This document shows positions 41,356 to 50,603 of a stretch of DNA of 64,000 nt, piece after piece. The notes beneath the pieces are model-generated. The model was not told the origin of the DNA and made no database searches. It saw only the letters and a list, made by a program, of their open reading frames with translations. Every line of letters begins with the position of its first letter. The first letter of the stretch is position 1. The position numbers and the translations under genes were made by a program. Origin of the DNA: Streptomyces antimycoticus (GTDB lineage Bacteria > Actinomycetota > Actinomycetes > Streptomycetales > Streptomycetaceae); the NCBI RefSeq assembly GCF_005405925.1, contig NZ_BJHV01000001.1, forward strand, positions 2,728,001-2,792,000, in the 5' to 3' direction.

Positions 41356-41808
41356 ATGACCACCGTTGTCCCGGCACAGCAATCCAAGGGCGGAGGCGGC
41401 ACCAGCGGCCTGTACGACGTCCTGGAGCTCATCCTCGACCGAGGCCTGGTGATCGACGCGTTCATCCGCGTCTCCCTGGTCGGCATCGAGATACTCAAGA
41501 TCGACATCCGGATCGTGGTGGCGAGCGTCGACACGTATCTGCGCTTCGCCGAGGCGTGCAACCGGCTCGACCTGGAGTCCGGCCCGAACAAGTCCCCCGG
41601 CCTGCCCGAGGTCGTCGAGGGCATCACCGAGAACGGGGCACGGAGCAAGACCAAGGGCGCCCTGTCCGGCGCCGGCGACACCGTCTCCAAGGCCGCCCAG
41701 TCGGTGGCCGACGCGATCCGGCCGTCGGATGAGGACGAGGAGGAGGAGCCTCGCCGCCGGCGTCCGGCCCGTAAGGCGGCGGCGAGGAAGTCCGAGGAGT
41801 CCGCATGA
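41356..41808 (+). CDS. gvpA: major gas vesicle structural protein GvpA (extended)
   Basis: A 150-residue protein. Residues ~17-73 are the GvpA shell fold: '[20 protein letters not shown]', '[20 protein letters not shown]', '[17 protein letters not shown]'. The C-terminal ~75 residues are a charged, Lys/Arg/Glu-rich extension ('[20 protein letters not shown]') absent from cyanobacterial GvpA but usual in Streptomyces. The hydrophobic ribs of polymerised GvpA form the gas-permeable wall. It follows gvpO by 45 bp with AGAGGAAA upstream and overlaps gvpF by four bases. Confidence 0.92.
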   Translation: MTTVVPAQQSKGGGGTSGLYDVLELILDRGLVIDAFIRVSLVGIEILKIDIRIVVASVDTYLRFAEACNRLDLESGPNKSPGLPEVVEGITENGARSKTKGALSGAGDTVSKAAQSVADAIRPSDEDEEEEPRRRRPARKAAARKSEESA

Positions 41809-42524
41809 CCACGTATGTCTACGGCATCGCGCGCGGTGAGGTCCGGGACCTGGGCGATCGGCTGCTGGGCATCGGCGACCCCCCGCTGCCGGTCCGGGCG
41901 CTGAACCAGGGCGAGCTGGCGGCGATCGTCAGCGACTGCCCGCCCGAGCTCAAGCCCCGCCGTCGCGATCTGCTGGCCCATCAGCATGTGCTGGCCGAGG
42001 TGAGCGACTCCCGCCCGGTGCTGCCGATGCGCTTCGGCAGCGTCTCCTCCAGCGACGACGACGTCCGCAGCGTGCTGGCCGAGCACGCCGACCGCTACCA
42101 GGACCAGCTGAGCCGGCTGTCCGACCGGGTCGAGTACAACGTCAAGGTCGTACACGACGAGGACGCGGTGCTCCACCAAGTGCTCGCCGAGGAGCCGGAG
42201 CTGCGGGTGATGGCGGAGGCCAACCGGGCGGCCGGCGGCGGCACCTACGAGGAACGGGTGCGCTTCGGCGAGCTGATGGCGAGCGCCGTGCGGGCCCGTG
42301 AGGTGCGGGACGCCAAGCTGGTGGAGGAGGCGCTGGCCCCGGCCGCCGAGGACGTGCGCCCCGGCCCGGAGAGCGGCGGCTGGTTCCTCAGCCTGTCCCT
42401 GCTGCTCGCCAAGGACGGCGCCGATCCGCTGCTGACGGCGGCGGCCGACGTGGAGCAGGCCCACCCCTGGCTGAAGCTGCGGATCAACGGTCCGCTACCG
42501 CCGTACAGCTTCGTCGAGTCCTGA
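41805..42524 (+). CDS. gvpF: gas vesicle protein GvpF (GvpF/L family)
   Basis: A 239-residue GvpF/L protein: N-terminal ferredoxin-like domain '[20 protein letters not shown]', then '[20 protein letters not shown]', the helical segment '[20 protein letters not shown]', and the closing '[17 protein letters not shown]' which is the family C-terminal signature. GvpF proteins contact GvpA and assist nucleation. It is coupled to gvpA (ATGA) and gvpG (TGATG). Confidence 0.93.
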   Translation: MTTYVYGIARGEVRDLGDRLLGIGDPPLPVRALNQGELAAIVSDCPPELKPRRRDLLAHQHVLAEVSDSRPVLPMRFGSVSSSDDDVRSVLAEHADRYQDQLSRLSDRVEYNVKVVHDEDAVLHQVLAEEPELRVMAEANRAAGGGTYEERVRFGELMASAVRAREVRDAKLVEEALAPAAEDVRPGPESGGWFLSLSLLLAKDGADPLLTAAADVEQAHPWLKLRINGPLPPYSFVES

Positions 42525-42730
42525 TGCTGATGATCGGCTGGGTGCTGAGGCAGGTCGTCGCCGCCGCGGAGCGGGAGTACTACGACCCGGCCAACATCCA
42601 GCGCGCCCTGGCCGAGCTGGAGACCCAGCTCGACCAGGGCGTGATCGACGAGAAGGAGTTCGAGCGGCAGGAGGACGCGCTGCTCGACCGGTTGGAGGAG
42701 GCACGCCAGTGGGCGAACGGGACTCTGTGA
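42524..42730 (+). CDS. gvpG: gas vesicle protein GvpG
   Basis: A 68-residue helical protein with 'WVLRQVVAAAEREYYDPANI' and 'QRALAELETQLDQGVIDEKE', a typical GvpG with the FExxED-like end 'FERQEDALLDRLEEAR'. Start ATG 42524 shares one base with the gvpF stop. It is an accessory assembly factor. Confidence 0.92.
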   Translation: MLMIGWVLRQVVAAAEREYYDPANIQRALAELETQLDQGVIDEKEFERQEDALLDRLEEARQWANGTL

Positions 42731-43092
42731 CCACCCGGGGCGGTGTGGCCCCGACGGCCGGTGCGTATGGCTCACCGGCGTCGTCGTTCGGCTCCTCGGG
42801 GTCGTACGGGCTGGCAAGCCGTGGCGAGGGCGGGGCCAACCTCGCCGACATCCTGGAGCGGGTGCTCGACAAGGGTGTGGTGATCGCGGGCGATATCCGC
42901 ATCAACCTGCTCGACATCGAACTTCTCACGATCAAGCTGCGGCTGATCGTGGCCTCGGTCGACAAGGCGAAGGAGATGGGCATCGACTGGTGGGAGCACG
43001 ACCCGTCGCTCTCGTCACGTGCCCGGTCCGAGGTGAACGGCCAGGAGAAGACCGAGGTGACCAGCGGGGAGAACCGGGAGAGCGCCGAATGA
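42727..43092 (+). CDS. gvpJ: gas vesicle protein GvpJ (GvpA-like)
   Basis: A 121-residue GvpA-family minor shell protein: 'NLADILERVLDKGVVIAGDI', 'RINLLDIELLTIKLRLIVAS', 'VDKAKEMGIDWWEHDPSL', the WWEHDP ending being diagnostic for GvpJ. An extra Gly/Ser/Ala-rich N-terminal ~35 residues precede the fold. GTG 42727 overlaps the gvpG stop (GTGA), preferred over GTG 42709. It probably contributes to the conical vesicle tips. Confidence 0.92.
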   Translation: MTTRGGVAPTAGAYGSPASSFGSSGSYGLASRGEGGANLADILERVLDKGVVIAGDIRINLLDIELLTIKLRLIVASVDKAKEMGIDWWEHDPSLSSRARSEVNGQEKTEVTSGENRESAE

Positions 43093-43994
43093 CCGAAGGA
43101 CTGCGGTACGCCTACGCGGTCGTGCGCGACACCGCCGCGCCGGAGGCCGCCCTGGACGCCCTCACCGTCCTGGAGGACGTGCCCGGTGTCGCGGGCGAAC
43201 CGGTGGTGGCCGTGCGCCATCAGGGGCTCGCCGTGCTGGCGGGCGCCGTACCGGCCGAGGATTTCGACGAGGGCCCGCTGCGGGAGCGGCTGGAGGACAT
43301 GGCCTGGCTGGAGATGGTGGCCCGGACCCATCAGCGGGTGGTCGACACCGTCGGCGCCGAATCCTGTGTCATACCGGTCCGGCTGGCCACCGTCTGCCAG
43401 GGCGAGGAGGGGCTGCGGCGGATGCTCGCCACCGGCCGGGAGCGGTTCGCCTCGGCGCTGGACCGGCTGGAGGGCCGGGTCGAATGGGGCGTCAAGGCGT
43501 ACGCCGCGACGCCCGCGCCTCCGGAGCCACCCGCGCCGGAGCCACCCGCGCCCCAGGAACCGCCCGCGCCCAACCGGCCGCCCGCCGGAACCCCGAACAC
43601 CCCGGGCGGCATGTCCGGCCGCGACTATCTGCGCCGCCGCAAGGCACAGCGGCAGGCGGCCGAGCGGCGCTGGGGCGATACGGAGGAGGGCGCGCGGCTG
43701 GTGCACGACACCCTCAGCGGGCTGGCCGAGCGGGCCCGGCTGCATCCGCCGCAGGACCCCCGGCTGTCGGGGGTCTCCGACCGCAATGTGCTGAACGCCG
43801 CGTATCTGGTGCGGCGCGAGGACAGCGCCGCCTTCGCCGAGCGGGTTGGTGAGCTGGCCGGGCGCACGGCCGCGCTGCGGGTGGAGCTGACCGGCCCCTG
43901 GGCGCCGTACTCCTTCACCGCACCGGACGAGAACGCCGCGACCGGCGAGAACACCGCACCGGACAGGGCCGAGAGCGCGGGGGCCGAGGGATGA
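43089..43994 (+). CDS. gvpL: gas vesicle protein GvpL (GvpF/L family) with proline-rich insertion
   Basis: A 301-residue GvpF/L paralogue: 'RYAYAVVRDTAAPEAALDAL', 'RTHQRVVDTVGAESCVIPVR', 'RNVLNAAYLVRREDSAAFAE' and 'RVELTGPWAPYSFTAPDE'. Between the two domains (about residues 140-172) it carries a Pro/Ala-rich insertion with repeated EPPAP, and after the family ending a ~20-residue acidic tail. It overlaps gvpJ and gvpS by four bases (ATGA at each junction). Confidence 0.92.
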   Translation: MTEGLRYAYAVVRDTAAPEAALDALTVLEDVPGVAGEPVVAVRHQGLAVLAGAVPAEDFDEGPLRERLEDMAWLEMVARTHQRVVDTVGAESCVIPVRLATVCQGEEGLRRMLATGRERFASALDRLEGRVEWGVKAYAATPAPPEPPAPEPPAPQEPPAPNRPPAGTPNTPGGMSGRDYLRRRKAQRQAAERRWGDTEEGARLVHDTLSGLAERARLHPPQDPRLSGVSDRNVLNAAYLVRREDSAAFAERVGELAGRTAALRVELTGPWAPYSFTAPDENAATGENTAPDRAESAGAEG

Positions 43995-44191
43995 CGATGG
44001 CCCCGGAGGGCCCGTTGGCCCATCAGCAGATCGCCCTGGTGGACGTGCTGGACCGGCTGCTCGCCGGCGGCGTGGTGATCACCGGTGATCTGACCCTGCG
44101 CATCGCCGACGTCGATCTGGTCCGCATCGATCTGCGCGCCCTCATCAGCTCGGTCAACGCCAATGTCCCGTCCCCCTGGGAGGAACCGTGA
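43991..44191 (+). CDS. gvpS: gas vesicle protein GvpS (GvpA-like)
   Basis: A 66-residue GvpA-family protein: 'IALVDVLDRLLAGGVVITGD', 'LTLRIADVDLVRIDLRALIS', 'SVNANVPSPWEEP'. It is a minimal fold of the GvpS type seen in actinobacterial clusters. It is coupled to both neighbours by four-base overlaps. Confidence 0.9.
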   Translation: MTMAPEGPLAHQQIALVDVLDRLLAGGVVITGDLTLRIADVDLVRIDLRALISSVNANVPSPWEEP

Positions 44192-44466
44192 GCCGCAAGG
44201 TGGAGCTGGACCAGGACACCGTCGAACGCGACCTGATGAAGCTGGTCCTGACCGTCGTGGAGCTGCTGCGCCAGCTCATGGAGCGGCAGGCGCTGCGCCG
44301 GGTGGACGAGGGCGATCTGACCGAGGACCAGGAAGAGCGGATCGGGGTCACGCTGATGCTGCTGGAGGACCGGATGGGCACGCTCTGCGAGCGCTACGGC
44401 ATCGCGCCCTCGGATCTCAATCTGGACCTTGGGCCACTCGGGCCGCTGCTGTCCCCGAGGGAGTGA
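44188..44466 (+). CDS. gvpK: gas vesicle protein GvpK
   Basis: A 92-residue GvpK: 'DTVERDLMKLVLTVVELLRQ', 'LMERQALRRVDEGDLTEDQE', 'ERIGVTLMLLEDRMGTLCER', 'YGIAPSDLNLDLGPLGPLL'. GTG 44188 overlaps the gvpS stop. It ends the eight-gene cluster, which contains no GvpN or GvpC homologue here. Confidence 0.93.
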   Translation: MSRKVELDQDTVERDLMKLVLTVVELLRQLMERQALRRVDEGDLTEDQEERIGVTLMLLEDRMGTLCERYGIAPSDLNLDLGPLGPLLSPRE

Positions 44467-44544
44467 CGCTCCGGGCAGCTCCGCGGGTCGCGGCGACCAC
44501 CGCGCGATCATGGCGATACCCGCCCAGGACGCAGAGGAGCCCCG

Positions 44545-46254
44545 ATGGCGACAGACACCGCGCGGGCCGCCGGTCCGGCAGGGGTGACGCGGCAGGGCAG
44601 CGTGCTCGTGGACTGGCTCACCACCACCGACCACAAGAAGATCGGGCATCTGTATCTGATCTCGTCGTTCGGCTTCTTCCTGGTCGGCGGCGTGCTGGCG
44701 CTGGTGATGCGCGCCGAGCTGGCCCGTCCGGGCCTGCAGGTCGTCTCGCAGGAGCAGTTCAACCAAGCGTTCACCCTGCATGGCACGATCATGCTGCTGC
44801 TCTTCGCGACCCCGGCCTTCGCGGGGTTCGCCAACGAGATCATGCCGCTGCAGATCGGCGCGCCCGATGTGGCCTTCCCGCGCCTCAACATGCTGTCGTA
44901 CTGGCTGTATCTGTTCGGCGGGCTGATGGTGCTGACCAGTCTGGTGGTGCCGCAGGGCGCCGCGGCCTTCGGCTGGACCGCCTATGCCCCGCTCAACAGC
45001 GCGATCCGCTCGCCCGGTGTCGGCGCCGACCTGTGGATCATGGGGCTGGCGCTGTCGGGCTTCGGGACGATCCTGGGCGCGGTGAACTTCCTGACCACCA
45101 TCATGGCGATGCGCGCGCCGGGCATGACGATGTTCCGGATGCCGATCTTCACCTGGAACACCCTCTTCACCTCGATCATGATCCTGATGGCGTTCCCGGT
45201 GCTGGCGGCGGCGCTGCTGGCGCTGGAGACGGACCGGCGGTTCGGGGCGGTGGTCTTCGACGCCCCGTACGGCGGCCCGCTGCTGTGGCAGCACCTCTTC
45301 TGGTTCTTCGGCCATCCCGAGGTCTACATCATCGCGCTGCCGTTCTTCGGCATCATCACCGAGATCATCCCGGTCTTCTCGCGTAAGCCGATCTTCGGCT
45401 ATGTGACGCTGATCGGCGCGACCATGGCCATCACCGGGCTGTCGATGGTCGTCTGGGCCCACCATATGTTCGCCACGGGATCGGTGCTGCTGCCCTTCTT
45501 CTCCCTGATGTCGTTTCTGATCGCGGTGCCGACCGGGGTGAAGTTCTTCAACTGGATCGGCACCATGCTGGGCGGCTCGGTGTCCCTGGAGGCGCCGATG
45601 CTGTGGGCGGTCGGCTTCCTGGTGAGCTTTCTCTTCGGTGGGCTCACCGGCGTCATCCTGGCCTCGCCGCCCATGGACTTCCATGTCACCGACACCTACT
45701 TCGTCGTGGGCCACTTCCACTACGTGGTCTTCGGGACGGTCGTCTTCGCGATGTTCGCGGGGTTCTACTTCTGGTGGCCCAAGTTCACGGGCAAGCTGCT
45801 GGACGAGCGGCTGGCCCGGATCCACTTCTGGACCCTGTTCACCGGCTTCCACACCACCTTCCTGGTGCAGCACTGGCTGGGGGTGGAGGGGATGCCGCGC
45901 CGCTACGCCGACTATCTGGCGGCGGACGGCTTCACCGCGCTCAACACCGTCTCCACGATCGGCTCCTTCCTGCTGGGCCTGTCGACCCTGCCGTTCCTCT
46001 ACAACGTCTGGCGGACGGCCAAGTACGGAAAGAAGGTGGAGGTCGACGACCCCTGGGGGTTCGGCCGCTCCCTGGAGTGGGTGACCTCCTGTCCCCCGCC
46101 CCGGCACAACTTCACCACGCTGCCCCGGATCCGCTCCGAGTCCCCGGCCTTCGATCTGCACCATCCGGAGGTGGCGAGCCTGGAGCAGGAGAAGGACCAG
46201 CAGCTCAAGGCGCGGGGCTCGATCAGCCCAGGGCCCGATCCAAGCGGTCCCTGA
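44545..46254 (+). CDS. ctaD: cytochrome c oxidase subunit I (orphan CtaD paralogue)
   Basis: A 569-residue haem-copper oxidase subunit I with twelve membrane helices. Haem and copper ligands are seen in '[20 protein letters not shown]', '[20 protein letters not shown]', '[17 protein letters not shown]' and '[20 protein letters not shown]'. The His-Tyr cross-link (GHPEVY) is intact, so it should be a full proton-pumping A-type oxidase. No subunit II, III or assembly genes are nearby; the usual actinobacterial cta-qcr cluster must be elsewhere and this would be an alternative subunit. It starts 78 bp after gvpK with GAGGAG upstream and overlaps the convergent WYL gene by 32 bp. Confidence 0.95.
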   Translation: MATDTARAAGPAGVTRQGSVLVDWLTTTDHKKIGHLYLISSFGFFLVGGVLALVMRAELARPGLQVVSQEQFNQAFTLHGTIMLLLFATPAFAGFANEIMPLQIGAPDVAFPRLNMLSYWLYLFGGLMVLTSLVVPQGAAAFGWTAYAPLNSAIRSPGVGADLWIMGLALSGFGTILGAVNFLTTIMAMRAPGMTMFRMPIFTWNTLFTSIMILMAFPVLAAALLALETDRRFGAVVFDAPYGGPLLWQHLFWFFGHPEVYIIALPFFGIITEIIPVFSRKPIFGYVTLIGATMAITGLSMVVWAHHMFATGSVLLPFFSLMSFLIAVPTGVKFFNWIGTMLGGSVSLEAPMLWAVGFLVSFLFGGLTGVILASPPMDFHVTDTYFVVGHFHYVVFGTVVFAMFAGFYFWWPKFTGKLLDERLARIHFWTLFTGFHTTFLVQHWLGVEGMPRRYADYLAADGFTALNTVSTIGSFLLGLSTLPFLYNVWRTAKYGKKVEVDDPWGFGRSLEWVTSCPPPRHNFTTLPRIRSESPAFDLHHPEVASLEQEKDQQLKARGSISPGPDPSGP

Positions 46255-47182
46255 TCTCCCGGATGTAGTCGTTCAGCTCCACCGGGTCGCGCACCTCGAA
46301 GTCGAAGCCGCTCAGCGCGATATGGAGCACCAGCAGATCGGGGCTGGAAGCGCCGGTGTGCAGCAGACAGCTGTGCTCGTCGACGGCCTCCAGCACCCCC
46401 ACCAAGGGCGAGAACCGCTCGGCCGCCCGCTCGGCGGGCACCCGCAGCAGCACGGTGGCCCGCTGGGAGTAGACCGAGGTGGTGATGCCCCGGGCCACAT
46501 AGGCGGCGATGTCCTCGGCGGGCGGCCGGCGCGGGGTGAACCGGGGGCCGTGCGGCGGGGTCGGGGCGATCCGGTCGACCCGGTACGTACGCCAGTCGGC
46601 GCGGTCGACGTCCCAGGCCACCAGGTACCAGCGGCGCTGCGCGGCGACCAGCCGATGCGGTTCGGCGGTACGGCGGGTGAGGGCACCGCCGTGGTCGCGG
46701 TACTCGAAGCGCAGCTGATGGCAGTCCCGGCAGGCGGCGGCCAGCTCGGTCAGCACCCCGGGGTCCACCCCGGGCCCGGGGCTCCAGCCGGACAGCGGCA
46801 CGGTGAAGGCGCTGAGCGCGCCCACCCGGCGGCGCAGCCGGTCCGGCAGCACCTGCTCCAGCTTGGCCAGGGCCCGTACCGAGGTCTCCTCGATGCCCTC
46901 GACCCCGCCGCCCGCGGCCTGGCGCAGCCGCACCGCGACCGCCACCGCCTCCTCGTCGTCGAGCAGCAGCGGCGGCAACTGGGCGCCCGCGCCCAGCTGA
47001 TAGCCGCCGCCGGTGCCCGGCGTGGAGTGCACGGGATAGCCGAGCTCGCGCAGCCGGTCCACATCGCGGCGCACGGTGCGCGGGGTGACCCCGAGCCGGT
47101 CGGCGAGATCCGCGCCGGACCATTCGCGGTGGGCCTGCAACAGGGAGAGCAGGCGGAGCAGTCGGGCCGAGGTCTCCAGCAT
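46223..47182 (-). CDS. WYL-domain transcriptional regulator (YafY type)
   Basis: A 319-residue regulator. N-terminal winged helix '[20 protein letters not shown]', '[20 protein letters not shown]', '[16 protein letters not shown]'; central WYL domain around '[20 protein letters not shown]'; C-terminal WCX-like extension ending '[13 protein letters not shown]'. WYL domains bind nucleic acids or nucleotides and often control DNA-damage or defence responses; no defence genes are near. The gene stands alone. Confidence 0.9.
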   Translation of the reverse strand: MLETSARLLRLLSLLQAHREWSGADLADRLGVTPRTVRRDVDRLRELGYPVHSTPGTGGGYQLGAGAQLPPLLLDDEEAVAVAVRLRQAAGGGVEGIEETSVRALAKLEQVLPDRLRRRVGALSAFTVPLSGWSPGPGVDPGVLTELAAACRDCHQLRFEYRDHGGALTRRTAEPHRLVAAQRRWYLVAWDVDRADWRTYRVDRIAPTPPHGPRFTPRRPPAEDIAAYVARGITTSVYSQRATVLLRVPAERAAERFSPLVGVLEAVDEHSCLLHTGASSPDLLVLHIALSGFDFEVRDPVELNDYIREIRDRLDRALG

Positions 47183-47258
47183 GCGGCCGAGTCTGCCACT
47201 GCTTGAGGACAGTCCCGGTCCGCAAAGCTCCCCTGCTCGCCTGGCTGCTCTGCTGGGA

Positions 47259-48164
47259 TCAGGCGGGCGCCTCGATCCGCACCGCCAGGTCGTTGTCCCG
47301 GGTGTAGTACGGCTGGGCCTGCGCCTCCCCGTGCCGACCGGTCACCGTGCGCGGCGGGTAGGTGAAGATCTCCTTCTTGTCCGCGACATCGTCCAGGATC
47401 CGGGCGAGCCGGGCCGGGGCCATGGTCTCGTCCGCCGGGCGCAACCACAGGTCCCAGACGTGGGCGCCGCCGTCCCAGCTCCGCGCGAGCTCCGGGTAGG
47501 AGAGCGTGAAGGAGAAGTCCGGGCCGTCCACCACCAGCGGCGCCGTCCACACCGGGGCGGCGCCCCGGCGGCAGCGGGCCTCGACGACCGCCTCGGCCAG
47601 CCACTCGGACGGGTACGCGACACGGTAGAGCCGCCCCCGGACGGCCATCGCGTCGTCCTCCAGCCGTATCTCCCCGGCCTCGGCGTGGGGCGCCCGCCGC
47701 CAGCTCCGCAGCGAGAGATTGCCGTGCTTGGTGGCGTAGGGGATGCGGACGGACAGCGGGGAGGTGCTCGGCCCCGGCCGGCGGTCGACGAGCGAGCGCA
47801 GATCGTTCAGGCCCGGGGCGAGCCGCTGCGGCTCGGTGTCCCGGTAGGCCACATGGACGTCCCAGCGGCCCTCGGGCAGGGCGACATTGCTGGGCAGGGC
47901 GGCCTGCAGCCGGCCGTCCGCGGTGGGACCCAGCGGCAGCCGCACCTCCCCGTCGAGGGTGTCCGCCGCGCCCCGGCGGACCAGCACCAGCGCACCGCTC
48001 CAGTCGTCGTGGCCGCCCGGGCCGGACCGGGCCCCGCCGGCGATGTGGAAGGTGAGCCCTCCGGCGGAGTCCGCCACGCAGTCGGCGCGGACAGAGGCGG
48101 CCTCGGGGGCCTCACTCATCCTGTCCTCCTCGACGTGCTGCGCTGCCTGTGCCGTTGCACTCAT
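47259..48164 (-). CDS. conserved protein of unknown function coupled to GT4 glycosyltransferase
   Basis: A 301-residue, probably beta-rich soluble protein: 'GGLTFHIAGGARSGPGGHDD', 'GRWDVHVAYRDTEPQRLAPG', 'FTYPPRTVTGRHGEAQAQPY'. There is no signal peptide or membrane segment. I do not recognise a named domain. ATG 48164 overlaps the stop of the glycosyltransferase gene (ATGA), so its product is made together with it; ATG 48119 with GAGGAGGACAGG just upstream is a strong alternative start. A role in modifying or delivering the same glycan is inference from coupling only. Confidence 0.7.
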   Translation of the reverse strand: MSATAQAAQHVEEDRMSEAPEAASVRADCVADSAGGLTFHIAGGARSGPGGHDDWSGALVLVRRGAADTLDGEVRLPLGPTADGRLQAALPSNVALPEGRWDVHVAYRDTEPQRLAPGLNDLRSLVDRRPGPSTSPLSVRIPYATKHGNLSLRSWRRAPHAEAGEIRLEDDAMAVRGRLYRVAYPSEWLAEAVVEARCRRGAAPVWTAPLVVDGPDFSFTLSYPELARSWDGGAHVWDLWLRPADETMAPARLARILDDVADKKEIFTYPPRTVTGRHGEAQAQPYYTRDNDLAVRIEAPA

Positions 48165-49399
48165 GCGACACGCACCTTCCGCAGGGAGTCCTTGGTGGCG
48201 AACGCGCCGCTGAGCAGGGAGCCGCGGGCGCGGTGCAGGGAGCCCCGCAGCCCGCTGCGGCCGATCAGACCGGAGAACAGCGTCTCGTAGCGCCCGGCCA
48301 CCCGGGAGGGGTCGAAGCGGGCCGAGTCCTTCAGCGCCGCCTGTCCCATCTGCTGGCGCAGCTCGTCGTTGTTGATGAGGTCGAGCAGCGCGGCGGCGAT
48401 GGCGTCGGTGTCGCCGGTGGGCACGAGCCGGCCGTCCACCCCGTTGTCGATGATCTCCGCGGGCCCGTGCGGGCAGTCGGTGGACACCACGGGAAGGCCG
48501 CAGCGCATCGCCTCCACGATGGTCATGCCGAACGACTCCAGGCTGGAGGTGACGGCGGCTATGGAGCCCTTGGCCCACTCGGGGTCGAGCGGATTGGCCG
48601 GGCCCATCAGGAAGACGTGGTTGTAGAGGCCGAGTTGGTCGATGAGGGCGCGCAGCTTGGCGTGCTGGACGCCGCCTCCGTAGATCCGCAGCCGCCAGTC
48701 GGGGCGGGCCGCGCTGACCTTCGCGAAGGCGTGTATCAGCAGGTCGTAGCGTTTCACCGGGGCCAGCCGACCGGCCGCGACGACCCACTTTCCGGTGCCG
48801 TCGGCGGGCTCGAGACCGGGCTCGGGCACGCTGTTGGGGACCGCCTCGACCCGGACGCCGGGCAGCCGCATCTGGTCGCGGTAGGTCCGTGCGTCGGCCT
48901 CGGTCACGGTGGTCACCGCGTCCAGCCGGGGATAGACGGCGCGCAGGGCCCGCTTCAGCCCCTTGGAGTGAGTGCCGAGCGTCAGATGCTCCTGGCCGAC
49001 TCGTACCGGACCGCGGCGGGCCTCTCGGGCGATGTGGACATTGAGCCCGGGGCGGGTTCCGACAACGATATCGGCCTCGAGGCCGCGGAGATGGTCCCCG
49101 ATACGGCGGTCGGTGAGGGCGCTGTACTGCTTGTAGCGGCCCTCGGACGCGGGGAAGACCTCCGCCGGGCGGCTGTGGTCCGGGTCGGCGCCGTCGTAGG
49201 AGGGGCTGTTCTTCCGGATGTCCACGAGATGGCTGAGCCGCACCCGCGGACCGGGGTCGAAGATCGGCTGGTCACGGTGGCGGAACACCGACACGATCTC
49301 CACATCGTGCTGCTCTCCCAGGGAACGGGCGAGGTTGTACGTGGTCCGGATCGTCCCGCCGATCCCGTACGCGTTGTGAATAAGGAAAGAGATGTGCAT
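48161..49399 (-). CDS. GT4-family glycosyltransferase
   Basis: A 412-residue GT-B retaining glycosyltransferase. The N-terminal Rossmann part has 'HISFLIHNAYGIGGTIRTTY' (donor/acceptor loop GGT), and the C-terminal domain 'VVAAGRLAPVKRYDLLIHAF', 'LYNHVFLMGPANPLDPEWAK', 'SSLESFGMTIVEAMRCGLPV' with the ExFGxxxxE nucleotide-sugar signature. The donor is likely UDP- or GDP-sugar; the acceptor is unknown, possibly a teichoic-acid-like polymer or glycolipid. ATG 49399 starts exactly at the conserved fold. It forms a two-gene unit with the downstream unknown gene. Confidence 0.88.
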   Translation of the reverse strand: MHISFLIHNAYGIGGTIRTTYNLARSLGEQHDVEIVSVFRHRDQPIFDPGPRVRLSHLVDIRKNSPSYDGADPDHSRPAEVFPASEGRYKQYSALTDRRIGDHLRGLEADIVVGTRPGLNVHIAREARRGPVRVGQEHLTLGTHSKGLKRALRAVYPRLDAVTTVTEADARTYRDQMRLPGVRVEAVPNSVPEPGLEPADGTGKWVVAAGRLAPVKRYDLLIHAFAKVSAARPDWRLRIYGGGVQHAKLRALIDQLGLYNHVFLMGPANPLDPEWAKGSIAAVTSSLESFGMTIVEAMRCGLPVVSTDCPHGPAEIIDNGVDGRLVPTGDTDAIAAALLDLINNDELRQQMGQAALKDSARFDPSRVAGRYETLFSGLIGRSGLRGSLHRARGSLLSGAFATKDSLRKVRVA

Positions 49400-49670
49400 C
49401 CGGCCCCGTATCCCATGGCTTCCCCGCGGACGGGTGTGTCGTCCGCCTACCACGGTGTAAGACCGGGAAAGGTGGCACAGGGTTGGGTTTCATCACCTTT
49501 TTGTGCCCCAACAGATGTGCAATCGGTAGGAAGTCTGGGGAACTTTCCGGCCCGACGGCGCATCAGACCCCGCGGCGGCCGGGCCGCGTGACCCCCGCCC
49601 CGCATGGCCCGTTGTCTACGTATGAGCCGGGGACCCACCCCGCGCACCCACCGAGACCGAGGAGCCACCC

Positions 49671-50603
49671 GTGCCGCGCATGCTCGACGTCAGCAATGAC
49701 GTACGCGCCGAGATCGGCGACGAAGAAGCCGACCGGCTGCTCGCCGGGGACAACGCCCCGGGCGCTTACGACTGCACGTCCTGCCGCACCCCCGGCAACA
49801 CCGAGCAGGAGCGGACCAGCACCGTGCTCTTCGTGGGGCAGGAGACGGCGGTGCTGGCCTTCGCGCACGCCACCTGCGTCCCCTCCCAGGTCGTCCCGGT
49901 CTCCGAGGACCAGTTGCGCGGTGCGGTGCGGTCCATCACGGGTGAGGACACCGCGCCGTCGTACGCGCCGCCGGTGCCGGCCGCCGCGCATGCCGCGGCG
50001 CCGCACTTCCCCGCCCCGGCCGCCCCACCCGCCTACCCCGCCCCGGCTCCGTCGCCCGCGTCTCCCACCACCGCCTCCCACACCTCAGCGCCGTCCGGTC
50101 ACGCGCCGTCCGGCCACGCACCGGTGCCCCAGCAGGCGGTGCTCGGGGTGACCAGCGGGGTGGTGCTGGTGGGTCAGGAGGCGTGCCCGGCACTGGTGGT
50201 GGAGCCGACCGCGCCGATCATCCGCCCCGGTTCACCCGGGCACGGCGACGAGTTCCTCCAGCTCCTCAGCGAGCAGGGGTTCGCCCCGGTGGTCGACCTG
50301 AGCCGACCGCCCGCGCCCAACCCCGGCTGGTCGGTGCTGCTGGCCATGGGGCGGCTGCACGCGGTGCTGATGCCGGCGCCGGGCGGTGGCCGCCCGGTGG
50401 CCTGGTGGCAGGCGCACAGCCCGATGCCGCTCAGCGAGGGCTGGCGCAGCGCCGTCGGCCGCACCCGGAAGGTGCTGATCTACGCCGCGGCCGCGGGCAC
50501 GATCGGCACCCAGCCGCGCGAGGACCAGCTGCGCGCGGCGCTGGACCGGGCCGCGGCGCGCGGGGCGCTGGTCGGTGCCTCGATGCCGCTCGCGGGCACA
50601 TGA
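49671..50603 (+). CDS. conserved Streptomyces protein of unknown function (Pro/Ala-rich centre)
   Basis: A 310-residue soluble protein. The N-terminal domain (about 1-95) includes 'GAYDCTSCRTPGNTEQERTS' and 'AVLAFAHATCVPSQVVPVSE', with CxxC plus a later HxxC suggestive of a small zinc site. A Pro/Ala/Ser-rich linker (about 100-155) leads to a C-terminal domain with 'VLLAMGRLHAVLMPAPGGGR' and 'TRKVLIYAAAAGTIGTQPRE'. I do not know a function. GTG 49671 has GAGGAG six bases upstream. The next gene overlaps by four bases. Confidence 0.8.
   Translation: MPRMLDVSNDVRAEIGDEEADRLLAGDNAPGAYDCTSCRTPGNTEQERTSTVLFVGQETAVLAFAHATCVPSQVVPVSEDQLRGAVRSITGEDTAPSYAPPVPAAAHAAAPHFPAPAAPPAYPAPAPSPASPTTASHTSAPSGHAPSGHAPVPQQAVLGVTSGVVLVGQEACPALVVEPTAPIIRPGSPGHGDEFLQLLSEQGFAPVVDLSRPPAPNPGWSVLLAMGRLHAVLMPAPGGGRPVAWWQAHSPMPLSEGWRSAVGRTRKVLIYAAAAGTIGTQPREDQLRAALDRAAARGALVGASMPLAGT

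Noticed and set aside
44023..46164. 713-codon minus-strand open frame opposite gvpK and ctaD
   Set aside because: Shadow rich in Glu/Gln/His/Arg; no motif, and ctaD motifs on the plus strand are complete.
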